From: Agathobaculum sp. NTUH-O15-33
GTDB lineage: Bacteria; Bacillota; Clostridia; Oscillospirales; Butyricicoccaceae
Length of the DNA: 64,000 nucleotides
Direction of reading: 5' to 3'
Assembly: GCF_033193315.1 (NCBI RefSeq)
Contig: NZ_CP136187.1
Coordinates: 124,001-188,000 of the forward strand
Of this stretch, positions 25,726 through 33,505 are shown one piece after another. Each line of letters starts with the position of its first letter. Positions within the stretch are counted from its first letter, which is position 1. The position numbers and the translations under genes are program-made. The notes beneath the pieces were generated by a model. It was not told the DNA's origin. It saw only the letters and a program-made list of their open reading frames with translations, and searched no databases.

Positions 25726-27029
25726 TGGGGCGAAGTTTTTTAAAAGGCGGCGTGCTGCTCGGCGCGCTTCTGGCGTTGCTGCTGCTGGGAACCGGCTGCG
25801 GCAATGGGCAGTCTGCCCCGGAATTATATCTGGATGAAAGCATCCCGGAAACGCCGATAAAGATTTTTACGCAGAATCAAACCGTTTCCAAAGCGATAGA
25901 AGCGTGCTGCAAAAACGTGCTCAATCAAGATAAGAGCACCAACATCGTGGTGTACAGTGATTCCGCCAGTTTTTACGCGGACGAAGGCTTGTCATACCGC
26001 GAGCTGCTGCTAAAACGGTTGGCTTCGGGAACCGCTGATGATCTGTATTTGATCCCTGCGGAAGATGTGTTGGAGTTTGATGAGAAAGGATATATTTATG
26101 ATATGTCCAATCTGAACTGTACGGCCAACCTATCGCAGGATGCATTGATACAGAGCACATATAACGGAAAGGTGTTTTCTGTTCCGCTGACCTATACCTG
26201 CTTTGGCTTTGTATGGAATGTGGATATGCTCAAAAAATACGGGTTGGAGGTGCCGGAAAACCTAGCTGAGTTTTTGCATGTTTGTGAGACATTAAAGGAA
26301 AACGGCGTGTTGCCCTACGGCGCCAATAAAGACTTTTCGCTGACGGTTCCCGTCATGTGCGCGGGCCTCTATGATATTTACCAAGGCGAAAACACGGAGC
26401 AAACGCTTGCATTGCTGTCCGATGGTACGGTATCGATCAGTGAATATATGGAAAAGGGTTTCTCGTTCCTTCAGATGCTGATCGACAATGGCTATATGGA
26501 CCCGGAAGCCGCGCTCGGCACGTTGCCGTCCAGCAAGGAAGAAAAGGCGTTCTTTCAAGAAGAAAACTGCGCGTTTATCTGCGCCATCTATCGCGGACAG
26601 ACCTTTGAAGATTACCCGTTTGAAATTGAGATGACGCCCCTGCCTATATTGGAAAACGGCTCCATTTGCGTGGTGGGCGCGGATCAAAGATTGGCGATTA
26701 ATCCGGGCTCCGAACATTTGGACGCGGCCATAGCGATCGTGGAAGCGCTAGGAGAAACGGCAACCCTCGATTCCTTTGCGGAACATCTGGGAAAGATATC
26801 TTCCTCCCAAAATGCCACGGCGCCGAATATCACCCAGTCCAAGTCGATCATCGCATGTGTGTCGCAGGGCGGTCAGATACCCAATCAGGATTTTCGCTTA
26901 CACTTCAATGTCTGGAATACGGTGCGGGAGCTGAGCCAGCGGCTCTGTCAGGGCGCAAGCGTTGCGGAAGTAACAGCAGAATATGACGCCAGACAGAAGC
27001 AAGAGGTTTCCCTGTATGGGGAACATTAA
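25725..27029 (+). CDS. Extracellular solute-binding lipoprotein coupled to the hybrid kinase
   Basis: A 434-residue lipoprotein of the carbohydrate-type solute-binding fold: signal peptide with lipobox LLGTGC (Cys about 25), then N-lobe (KIFTQNQTVSKAIEAC), the hinge region (VPLTYTCFGFVWNVDMLKKYGLEVPENLAEF, typical of ABC sugar-binding proteins) and a C-lobe. No permease or ATPase genes follow. The ATG overlaps the kinase stop (TGATG), so the two are translated together. It probably captures a ligand and presents it to the kinase's extracellular domain, similar in logic to the Lux/Chv type sensor partners; this is inference. Confidence 0.85.
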   Translation: MGRSFLKGGVLLGALLALLLLGTGCGNGQSAPELYLDESIPETPIKIFTQNQTVSKAIEACCKNVLNQDKSTNIVVYSDSASFYADEGLSYRELLLKRLASGTADDLYLIPAEDVLEFDEKGYIYDMSNLNCTANLSQDALIQSTYNGKVFSVPLTYTCFGFVWNVDMLKKYGLEVPENLAEFLHVCETLKENGVLPYGANKDFSLTVPVMCAGLYDIYQGENTEQTLALLSDGTVSISEYMEKGFSFLQMLIDNGYMDPEAALGTLPSSKEEKAFFQEENCAFICAIYRGQTFEDYPFEIEMTPLPILENGSICVVGADQRLAINPGSEHLDAAIAIVEALGETATLDSFAEHLGKISSSQNATAPNITQSKSIIACVSQGGQIPNQDFRLHFNVWNTVRELSQRLCQGASVAEVTAEYDARQKQEVSLYGEH

Positions 27030-27040
27030 ATAGGCAAAAA

Positions 27041-27201
27041 GGGGCTGTAAAAAAACTGTTGCAAAATCCAAATGTCATTCTGAACGAAGTGAAGAATCTC
27101 GCGCGAACGCGCGTTCCCAGCGTAAATTTCGCGCGTTCGCGCGAGATTCTTCGCTTTGCAACAGTTCTCTATACATTTGTAAGAACTTATTTTACAGCCC
27201 C
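27041..27201. repeat. Family A hairpin element in a terminator-like stem (copy 2)
   Basis: Outer inverted repeats GGGGCTGTAAAA (27041-27052) and TTTTACAGCCCC (27190-27201), then AACTGTTGCAAA (27054-27065) matching TTTGCAACAGTT, enclose the family A core ATGTCATTCTGAACGAAG...GAATCTCGCGCG (from 27072) and its inverse CGCGCGAGATTCTTCGC. The right end of the inner element is truncated: the matching CAGAATGACA is missing. Together they would act as a strong terminator for the solute-binding protein gene. Confidence 0.78.
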
Positions 27202-27218
27202 TTTGCTTTTTTTGCATA

Positions 27219-27272
27219 TTGACAAGTCCCTGCGAATACAGTATATTAGAAATATCTTAATTACTTAATTAT
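27219..27272 (+). promoter_or_regulatory. Promoter and putative ArsR operator of the iron-sulfur operon
   Basis: TTGACA (27219-27224), 17 bases, TATATT (27242-27247): a strong promoter. Directly after it lies an AT-rich symmetrical region ATATCTTAATTACTTAATTAT (27252-27272, given here in parts: ATATCTTAATTA then CTTAATTAT). The repeated TTAATTA words would suit an ArsR-type dimer, and the third gene of the operon encodes one, so autoregulation is likely. Confidence 0.68.
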
Positions 27273-27283
27273 TCGGAGGTAGT

Positions 27284-27490
27284 ATGGGCAGAGCATTGAA
27301 GATTGCCCGCGTTGGCGGGGATTGTGTGGCGTGCGGAAGCTGCGTGGGGGCTTGTCCGATGGGCGCTATCCGCATTGCATCGGGCGTGATCGCTCAAATT
27401 GACGGAGAAAAGTGTGTCGGCTGCGGTAAATGCGCCAAGATTTGTCCCGCTGCCGTCATAACAGTCGTGGAGCGGAGGGCAGCGGAATGA
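27284..27490 (+). CDS. Small 2[4Fe-4S] ferredoxin
   Basis: A 68-residue protein with two ferredoxin-type CxxCxxCxxxCP motifs (CVACGSCVGACPMGAI and CVGCGKCAKICPAAVI), eight Cys in all, so it should carry two [4Fe-4S] clusters. The SD CGGAGGTAG precedes ATG 27284. It is the first gene of a three-gene operon and overlaps the next by the ATGA arrangement. Probably an electron carrier for the adjacent membrane iron-sulfur protein. Confidence 0.92.
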   Translation: MGRALKIARVGGDCVACGSCVGACPMGAIRIASGVIAQIDGEKCVGCGKCAKICPAAVITVVERRAAE

Positions 27491-28101
27491 AAAAGCGTTG
27501 GTACGAGTTTTTATGGATCGCAGAGCTATTATATTGGGTGCTGGGCCTGTGCAATATTCTTTTCGCGTGGCTGGGCGTTATATTTTTCGCCGTTCCGCTG
27601 CTGATCGCCATCATTGGCGGCAACAAAGCATATTGTAACCGGTTTTGCGGCCGCGGTCAGTTGCTGGGGTTGCTGGGCGGAAAATTAAAGCTGTCGCGGA
27701 ACGCGCCGCCGCCCCGTTTTTTGCGCAGCAAATGGTTCCGGTACGGCTTTCTGGCTTTCTTTATGACCATGTTCGGCCTGATGCTTTTCAGCACCTATAA
27801 GGTTTTCACCGGCGCGCCGCTGCGGGAGGCGGTTACGCTTTTGTGGGTATTCAAGCTGCCGTGGCAGTGGGCCGAGGTCGGCATGGTAGCGCCGTGGATG
27901 GCGCAGTTCGCCTTTGGCTTTTTCGGCGTTATGATGACCTCAACGGTGCTGGGGCTTGTGACCATGGTGCTGTTCCGGCCGCGTTCTTGGTGCGTGTATT
28001 GCCCCATGGGAACGATGACGCAGGGAATTTGTAAAATAAAACAAAAGAAAGGATGCGGCAGTTGTGGAGGAGCAGGCCAAGAAGATCGCGGAATTACTTA
28101 A
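27487..28101 (+). CDS. Membrane 4Fe-4S protein, NapH/CcoG-like
   Basis: A 204-residue membrane protein with about four helices (about 10-28, 30-48, 82-102, 135-165). Cys-rich loops are CNRFCGRGQLLG (about residues 57-61) and SWCVYCPMGTMTQG near 178-182, which belong to the Fer4_5/NapH group. A short Cys tail (KKGCGSCGG) adds possible ligands. ATG 27487 overlaps the ferredoxin stop. It may pass electrons between a membrane pool and the ferredoxin; the substrate is unknown. It overlaps the regulator gene by 38 bases. Confidence 0.82.
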   Translation: MKKRWYEFLWIAELLYWVLGLCNILFAWLGVIFFAVPLLIAIIGGNKAYCNRFCGRGQLLGLLGGKLKLSRNAPPPRFLRSKWFRYGFLAFFMTMFGLMLFSTYKVFTGAPLREAVTLLWVFKLPWQWAEVGMVAPWMAQFAFGFFGVMMTSTVLGLVTMVLFRPRSWCVYCPMGTMTQGICKIKQKKGCGSCGGAGQEDRGIT

Positions 28102-28348
28102 AACACTGGCAAACGAACACCGGTTGCTCATTCTGTGCGCGCTGATGAAGGGGCCGCTTACCGTGGGCGAGATCCATAAGTTTACGCCGCATATCACAGC
28201 CTCAGCGCTGTCGCAGCATTTGGCCCAACTGCGCGCAGCAGGCATTCTGGATTCGGAAAAACAGGGCATGAACGTTCTGTACAGAATACAGGATCAACGT
28301 GTGGTGGCCTTGATTACCCTAATCAAGGAGCATTATTGTTCGGGATAA
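28064..28348 (+). CDS. ArsR-family winged-helix regulator
   Basis: A 94-residue ArsR/SmtB-type repressor: KTLANEHRLLILCALMKGPLTVGEIHKF then the recognition helix TASALSQHLAQLRAAGILDSEKQGMNVLYRI. The classic metal ligand box ELCVCDL is absent; only one Cys (about residue 25) and a late Cys remain, so it could sense redox state, sulfide or a small molecule instead of a metal. GTG 28064 is inside the previous gene, indicating coupled translation. An operator-like dyad lies at the operon promoter. Confidence 0.88.
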   Translation: MEEQAKKIAELLKTLANEHRLLILCALMKGPLTVGEIHKFTPHITASALSQHLAQLRAAGILDSEKQGMNVLYRIQDQRVVALITLIKEHYCSG

Positions 28349-28412
28349 ATAGAATATTTGCCATATGGTATATGGATATGCCTAGGAGTAAGGCAGAAAG
28401 GAATAGACTGTC

Positions 28413-28532
28413 ATGATGTATTTAGCATGGTGTAGTCTATATAACCATACGCTTTTTAAACTCAGCAAGTTGTCTTTGGAAGAAGAGACGCTCAGCAAAT
28501 TGCATATAGAAGAAATTGATATTGACAAATAG
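28413..28532 (+). CDS. Small candidate ORF (39 residues)
   Basis: An open frame of 39 codons (MMYLAWCSLYNHTLFK...) with GAAAGGA upstream of the ATG. It starts hydrophobic and ends acidic (HIEEIDIDK). It lies in an AT-rich stretch unlike its neighbours. No family recognised; it could be a small protein or chance. Confidence 0.3.
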   Translation: MMYLAWCSLYNHTLFKLSKLSLEEETLSKLHIEEIDIDK

Positions 28533-29099
28533 TAAGACATCAGGTATTCTATAGAAAAGGGCAGACGTACTATAGAGTGGGAATCATCTTTGACATCAAA
28601 ACAAATAGAGGTGATTAGACATAAGATATTTTAATTTTAAAGATATGATGGCCTTCGGCATGTTTATTTTAGCATTGCTGACATTTATCTATTTAATTTG
28701 CCACTAGTGATATAGAAAAACCACCCTTTACCTCTGGAAAGCAGTAGGGTGGAATTTCTATATAGGCATCCCACCCGATAGGCGGCTGCTCTTTTGAATT
28801 TATATTATAGCATTTTCTATCTTTCAATTCAAGATTGATTTTGCTATAATGTAGCTGTCAGGATAAACCTGTGGATTGAAATAGCAAATTGCCAATGGAT
28901 AAGAGGATGCTGTCTTATTTTAAATAGGACAGCCTCTTCTTTATTATTTTGTCAATAGCCTGATTTGCGGGCACATGTAATTGCTGCTTCATCAGCTTTT
29001 GTTGGAACGTGATATTGAATGAACACCACAGGCCGGTTTCTTGGGCGATCGTCCAGAAACCGGCCTGCCTTTTTGTCAAATAAAATCAGCGCGGCGCGG
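28533..29099. other. AT-rich intergenic region with hairpins
   Basis: About 570 bases with no supported gene. A strong cruciform-like hairpin at 28711-28762 pairs TATAGAAA-AA-CCACCCT with AGGGTGG-AA-TTTCTATA. A terminator-like hairpin is at 28901-28945 (AAGAGG..GCTGTC / GACAGCCTCTT then T-rich). The whole stretch is much more AT-rich than the flanks, suggesting imported or decaying DNA. Confidence 0.55.
29029..29075. terminator. Hairpin terminator beyond the GntR gene
   Basis: CAGGCCGGTTTC (29029-29040) pairs with GAAACCGGCCTG (29056-29067), followed by CCTTTTTGTC. The T run favours stopping plus-strand transcripts; it lies just past the GntR stop. Confidence 0.7.
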
Positions 29100-30554
29100 T
29101 CAATCGTCGTGCTCGTCGGGAATGAGAATATCCTTTGCCCCCGCCACGCCTAATTGAAGCAGGTACGCCACGCCCGAACGGAGTTCGTGGAGCATGAGCG
29201 TTTCCAGCCGGGAGGAGAACCGCGCGATATCCTGCTGATCCAGACATTCGATGAAGCATTCCATAGAGGGTTTGTATACATTACGAATGGATTCCGGCTG
29301 GTCGTACATGTTGCGGAACGCGTGCGCCCAGAAAAATTGACGCAGCAGCTCCGTGTATACCTGCCGTATGGTTTGATAGGGGGAAAACTTTGTGATCAGC
29401 TTGATGATGCTATAGGAAGTGACGTCGTACCGCTGCTGCTGGGATATTTCGCATAGACGCTTCTTCCACTGCTGCATTTCAGAAGGAGTCAGTGAAGCGA
29501 GCGTCACGCGGGAGACATCCTTGCAGGACAACGCTAAAAATTGCAGGCCTTGTATGGTGTCTAAAAGACGCTGCTGCAATGTGGGAAGCGAAAAATCGCA
29601 GTTTTGGCTGACCTGATCAAACGGCACGATCCTTGTGCCAATTTTCGGCGTCGCATGGATTGCGCCGATGCTGCTGAGCAAAGCCAACGCCCGGCGCACC
29701 GTGCTGATGGAAACGTTCTTGATCTTGGCTAACTGCTCCAAGGTGGGCAGCAGCGTTCCGGCGGGATAGAGGCCATTGTTAATTTCGATCAATAGCTCCA
29801 TGGCAAGCGAATAGCGAAGCTGCGACGGCTTCCGATAGGAGCTCCAGCAAAACGCGATCTCCTCGCCAGACGACTGGGCGGGGATATCCTCCCTGAGAAA
29901 ACAGCATAGGGCGGAGGAAAGCGCATCTTGAAAGCGGCTTGTGATATCATGAAGAGCCGCCCAGTCCTGCCGGCGGCAGTAACGCACCACTTGGGGCACA
30001 TATTCGGTGGAACCTTGAAGTCGCCGCATCTCCGCCGGCAAGCTGAAAAAGGGCGCCTGATAAAACATGTAGATCTGCCATACCAGACGCATGAGCAGCC
30101 CGTTTCCCAGCGGGGCGTACTGCTGCTTTAAATGATGCAGCATGGCGGTGGGCGCGGGAGCGTCCGTTGCAGCAAGCTGCTCCATATCATCGAGTATTTC
30201 CGGGTGCGCGTGCTTAAGGCCGATGCGCTGCGCGCCGCCGAAAAGCGGCACCATGGATTCGCTCAGATCGATCAGCGCGCTGCGTCGCGGCGCGAAATAG
30301 GAGCGTATATGCGCTATCGTTTGCGGTTCCTGATATTTCACCTGCACGATCGCGCCTACATTTTTGGAAAGCGAAATATACCCCTCCTGCTTGAGTCGGC
30401 GATAGGCGGCGCGCACGGTGTCGAGTGAAACAAGAAATTGCTTGCTTGCGACATCCATCGCGGGTAGATTTTCCTTAAACTGATATGTTCCAAATTGTAT
30501 CTGCGTCAACAAAACATTGTAGACCGCTTGCTGCAGCTCCGTCGTATGATCCAT
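29100..30554 (-). CDS. Double GntR-type transcription regulator
   Basis: A 484-residue protein built as two GntR-like halves. The first winged helix is at about residues 20-75 (ENLPAMDVASKQFLVSLDTVRAAYRRLKQEGYISLSKNVGAIV), followed by a helical domain (about 90-225). The second is at about 235-300 (GLYPAGTLLPTLEQLAKIKNVSISTVRRALALLSSIGAIHATPKIGTRIV), followed by another helical domain. Normal GntR regulators are about 230-250 residues with one HTH, so this looks like an internal duplication. ATG 30554 has GGGGAGG upstream. It lacks neighbours on the same strand, so its target is unknown; self-control is possible. Confidence 0.85.
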   Translation of the reverse strand: MDHTTELQQAVYNVLLTQIQFGTYQFKENLPAMDVASKQFLVSLDTVRAAYRRLKQEGYISLSKNVGAIVQVKYQEPQTIAHIRSYFAPRRSALIDLSESMVPLFGGAQRIGLKHAHPEILDDMEQLAATDAPAPTAMLHHLKQQYAPLGNGLLMRLVWQIYMFYQAPFFSLPAEMRRLQGSTEYVPQVVRYCRRQDWAALHDITSRFQDALSSALCCFLREDIPAQSSGEEIAFCWSSYRKPSQLRYSLAMELLIEINNGLYPAGTLLPTLEQLAKIKNVSISTVRRALALLSSIGAIHATPKIGTRIVPFDQVSQNCDFSLPTLQQRLLDTIQGLQFLALSCKDVSRVTLASLTPSEMQQWKKRLCEISQQQRYDVTSYSIIKLITKFSPYQTIRQVYTELLRQFFWAHAFRNMYDQPESIRNVYKPSMECFIECLDQQDIARFSSRLETLMLHELRSGVAYLLQLGVAGAKDILIPDEHDD

Positions 30555-30604
30555 TGCCGGTACCTCCCCCTCGCTGTGTCTGTACTGCAATAAAAGCTGT
30601 TCCT

Positions 30605-30610
30605 ATTATA
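30605..30610 (-). promoter_or_regulatory. Possible -10 of the GntR gene
   Basis: Minus-strand TATAAT preceded by TGA (extended -10), 50 bases upstream of the start. No clear -35. Confidence 0.45.
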
Positions 30611-30737
30611 TCACTTAACTTTCAAATCTTCTACATTTTACGCTATTTGTTGCCATTCTTCCGGTTGTTTGCTATGCTGATAAATAAGTATGGACGTGAG
30701 CATATTTGGCTTTTGGCAAAGACCTGCCCCATGCGCG

Positions 30738-30976
30738 CAATGTCATTTAGTTAAGGAATTTTTATAAGTTTGTCATCCTGAGCGAAGCGAAGGATCTCGC
30801 GCGAACGCGCGAGATTCGCTCTCATTCGATCGCCGCCCGGCGGCGAAATGAGGATAGAGGACTACGGTCTCGCCACTCTGTTCCTCAGAATGACAATCGG
30901 GTAAAGCTTATCTTAATGACATTGGGCGCGACGCCCTTGTTTTTCCTATGCGTTTCCCTTAACTAAAGGACATTGG
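30738..30976. repeat. Composite element: family B ends around family A copy 3
   Basis: The ends CAATGTCATTTAGTTAAGG (30738-30756) and CCTTAACTAAAGGACATTG (around 30957-30975) form an imperfect inverted repeat. The right arm (CCTTGTTTTT...GCGTTTCCCTTAACT) is almost identical, inverted, to the left arm of the 12199-12470 element. Inside sits a full family A hairpin (30770-30896, TTGTCATCCTGAG ... CTCAGAATGACAA), plus GGGCGCGACGCCC. So one repeat appears to have inserted into or grown within another. Confidence 0.75.
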
Positions 30977-31075
30977 ATCGCAACAGGCACGTTTTTACAG
31001 GGCCGTTTTACCGTTGAAGGAGCGGCGCGGTTTGTGATAAGATAATAAAAAACCAAAAGAGAGGAAGGGCCGTTT

Positions 31076-32995
31076 ATGAAGCGATTGGAACGTGCCTTTC
31101 TTCTGTTTTTTTGTCTGGCCGGCTTGCTGTCGGTTCGGGCGGCGGCTTGGGGTCCGCCGAAGGTCATGGATTGGGAGGACTTTTACGCGCTGTATCAAAC
31201 GGCGGGCAGCGCGGATTCCGAAACGCACGATCTGTATTTAATGGGCAATGTAAAGCTGTCCGGCGGCGTGTATGAGCTTGGGCCGACCGATACCGCCGTG
31301 CGGATCATTGCGACGGAGCCGTACAGCTTTGTGGCGGCGGGGGATGCCACGTTGACACTTAACAATCCAAACCTTACCGTTTATGCAGAGAACCATTCGA
31401 TGGGGCCGTTTATCATCAGCGGCGGCTGCCTGAATCTGCGCGCCGGTACCATACAAACGGTGAATTGTCCCGCCATTCTGCTGATGAGCGACGGCACGCA
31501 TCTTCTCACCGGCGAGAGGGAACAGTTTTACATCGATGCGACGTATGACGGCGTACCGGCAGGGGGCGGCGTCCGCGCCGGTATTCTCTGCGGCGCTATA
31601 TGGAATGCGCCGCTCCGGCTGCGTCAGGTGGATTTGACCGTGCGCGGCGGGGACGCCGCGGTCTATTGCGGCAACGATGTGGATCTGTATGACTGCAACA
31701 TCCGCTTGGAAGGCGAGGCCGATGCGCCGGCCATCCTGTTTTCGGCCGGGAATTGCGTCTTGACGGTGGACGAGCTGTCGACCGTGTACCCGGCGGAGGA
31801 CGCGGGGCCCGGTCCGCCCGAGCCGCAAAAAGAATACATTGTATCCGGCTACTATGCCGACCCGTGGACGGAGCTGGTGAAAGAGATCGAGTGCTTGTCC
31901 GGCGTTCGCCCCGGCAGCCTGTCGCTCGCGGCGGCGACCGAGGTGCTTTATGATATGGAAGATTCCTATGGCTCGGTCGCGGACGTGCCCATTCACTGGG
32001 ATTTGTCGGCGTTGCCCGATCCGCTGACCAAGGGCGCTTATACGGTCTATGGCGATTTTGACGGCGACGTATTGGCGGCGAACCATATCGTCAATGCGCG
32101 AAACATCCGGGCGGAGGTAGCGGTCCGCGTGCTGGAGCCTGTTCCGTATGAGGAGCTAAAGGTCAGCGTAAAACCGCTGGGCAACGGCGTTTACATGGTT
32201 GCTTACGATCATTTGCCCGACCTGACCGGCGCGACGGCGATCTGTGCGGAGTTCCGTACCGAAGGCGGCGCGTGGTTCCGGGGCAAGGTGGCGACCACGG
32301 GGCCTGCCGCGGAGCCCCCCGCATACAGCGAAAACCTGCTGGAAGGATATCTGTTTGATGTGGGACAGCCGCCCTTCACGGTCCGGCTGGAGATTGACAA
32401 AGCCTTTGATACCCGTCTGGTCATCGAGGGCACGGCCTATGCCGGGGCCACCAATATCGTAAAGGTGGGCAGCGGGGAAGAATCCGATGGGACCGATAAT
32501 GGCGGCGACCATGGCGGCGGCGGGCAGGGCGCGCACGACCGCTACGGCAAAACAGAGACCGAAAAAACGCCTGCTCCAGCGCCCGAACCGGTACCGGAAC
32601 CCGCGCCGAAGACTGATTCGGCTGGCGAGCCGCCTGCCGCCGGCGAAAAGGAATCGCCTTTGCCCGCGGCGGCGCTCCAACCCGAAGAACCGGCAAAACC
32701 GTCCGTGCAAACGATTCCCATACCGGAGGCAGTCTCTTCGATGGGGCGGGCGATTTTCGCCGCCGCCGCGCCCGCTCCGATGCCTGCCGACGAGTCCGCG
32801 CCGGAGAACCGCGCGGAGCACGAGGCGCACATGGAGCCAACAGGAGCGGCGCTCACGCCGCAGGTCGCGGCCGCGCCCGCATCGGAAGCGGAGGAAGCGC
32901 CGCCCGCCCGTGTGCCCGGCTTCGCCACGGCCACGCTTGCCACCAGCGCGGTGATCCTAGGCGGCGCGGCATGGTTCCGCCGCCGCAAAAAGTAA
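31076..32995 (+). CDS. Secreted, C-terminally anchored surface protein with Pro/Glu stalk
   Basis: A 639-residue surface protein of unknown function. A signal peptide (1-24) ends near RAAA. Residues 25-240 look like a beta-helix/pectate-lyase-like fold (ladder of short strands: LTVRGGDAAVYCGNDVDLYDCNIRLEGEADAPAILFSAGNCVL). Residues 245-470 form beta domains. A Pro/Glu/Ala-rich stalk (about 495-610) leads to a hydrophobic C-terminal helix and RRRKK. There is no LPxTG sorting signal before the helix (VPGFA instead), so it may be held by the membrane helix itself. A family A element follows the gene and may terminate it. Confidence 0.68.
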   Translation: MKRLERAFLLFFCLAGLLSVRAAAWGPPKVMDWEDFYALYQTAGSADSETHDLYLMGNVKLSGGVYELGPTDTAVRIIATEPYSFVAAGDATLTLNNPNLTVYAENHSMGPFIISGGCLNLRAGTIQTVNCPAILLMSDGTHLLTGEREQFYIDATYDGVPAGGGVRAGILCGAIWNAPLRLRQVDLTVRGGDAAVYCGNDVDLYDCNIRLEGEADAPAILFSAGNCVLTVDELSTVYPAEDAGPGPPEPQKEYIVSGYYADPWTELVKEIECLSGVRPGSLSLAAATEVLYDMEDSYGSVADVPIHWDLSALPDPLTKGAYTVYGDFDGDVLAANHIVNARNIRAEVAVRVLEPVPYEELKVSVKPLGNGVYMVAYDHLPDLTGATAICAEFRTEGGAWFRGKVATTGPAAEPPAYSENLLEGYLFDVGQPPFTVRLEIDKAFDTRLVIEGTAYAGATNIVKVGSGEESDGTDNGGDHGGGGQGAHDRYGKTETEKTPAPAPEPVPEPAPKTDSAGEPPAAGEKESPLPAAALQPEEPAKPSVQTIPIPEAVSSMGRAIFAAAAPAPMPADESAPENRAEHEAHMEPTGAALTPQVAAAPASEAEEAPPARVPGFATATLATSAVILGGAAWFRRRKK

Positions 32996-33010
32996 AACAA
33001 ACGATTCCAA

Positions 33011-33181
33011 GGGCGCGTTGCAAAACAAAAGAAATTCCGTATGTCATTCTGAACGAAGTGAAGAATCTCGCGCGAACGCGCGGAATGAACGTGGAAGCCG
33101 CGCGTTCGCGCGAGATTCTGCGTCGCTTCGCTCCTCAGAATGACAAGAATTTGGAACATTCTTTTATTTTGCAACGCGCCC
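33011..33181. repeat. Family A hairpin element in a long stem (copy 4)
   Basis: A perfect 15-bp outer inverted repeat GGGCGCGTTGCAAAA (33011-33025) and TTTTGCAACGCGCCC (33167-33181) encloses the family A core (33042-33145), TGTCATTCTGAACGAAG...GAATCTCGCGCGAACGCGCG and the inverse ending CTCAGAATGACA. Its outer arm GTTGCAAAA is shared with copy 2. Confidence 0.82.
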
Positions 33182-33183
33182 TT

Positions 33184-33282
33184 CAGCGTGTCAAAGACCC
33201 CCTCGCGCCGCAGCCGGAATTCTCGATCGAAATGGAGCTTTGTTTCGATCGACAGGCTGTCAAAAATAGTTTTTTGACAGCC
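33184..33282. repeat. Family C palindromic element (copy 1)
   Basis: CGATCGAAATGGAGC...CGATCG is followed by a hairpin GGCTGTCAAAAA / TTTTTTGACAGCC (33255-33282). The same arrangement, inverted, is at 61593-61650. The left end CAGCGTGTCAAAGACCCC resembles the ends of the copy at 55101-55392. Confidence 0.72.
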
Positions 33283-33283
33283 T

Positions 33284-33319
33284 AAAGCGCCTCTCTCCTT
33301 TGGGAGAGGGGCGCTTTTT
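33284..33319 (+). terminator. Terminator-like hairpin
   Basis: AAAGCGCCTCTC and GAGAGGGGCGCTTTTTT pair around TCCTTTGG. It isolates the LytTR operon from the repeats upstream. Confidence 0.85.
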
Positions 33320-33505
33320 TGTCCGCCGCGCGGTGTTCGTACCGTATATGATACGTTGGTGCAAAACGGCCGCTTTCCTGCGCATGACTTGCTATAATGG
33401 TGACACCCAAACGATCAAATCTCCTGAAAAAGCCGTCGAATGTCCCCCGAAAACGCGGGCGATTTTGATCCGTGATAGGATAAGATGGGGAAAGGAGGGG
33501 TGGAA
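33320..33505 (+). promoter_or_regulatory. Leader of the LytTR/GHKL operon
   Basis: A TATAAT at about 33392-33397 in GACTTGCTATAATGG is the likely -10; the -35 is weak. The following leader can fold GATCAAATC (about 33413) with GATTTTGATC (about 33460) around a C/G-rich region, a stem of about 9 bp. Its role is unknown. Confidence 0.45.

Noticed and set aside
32900..32995. LPxTG sorting signal at the end of the surface protein
   Set aside because: The residues before the helix are VPGFA; no LPxTG-like motif is present.
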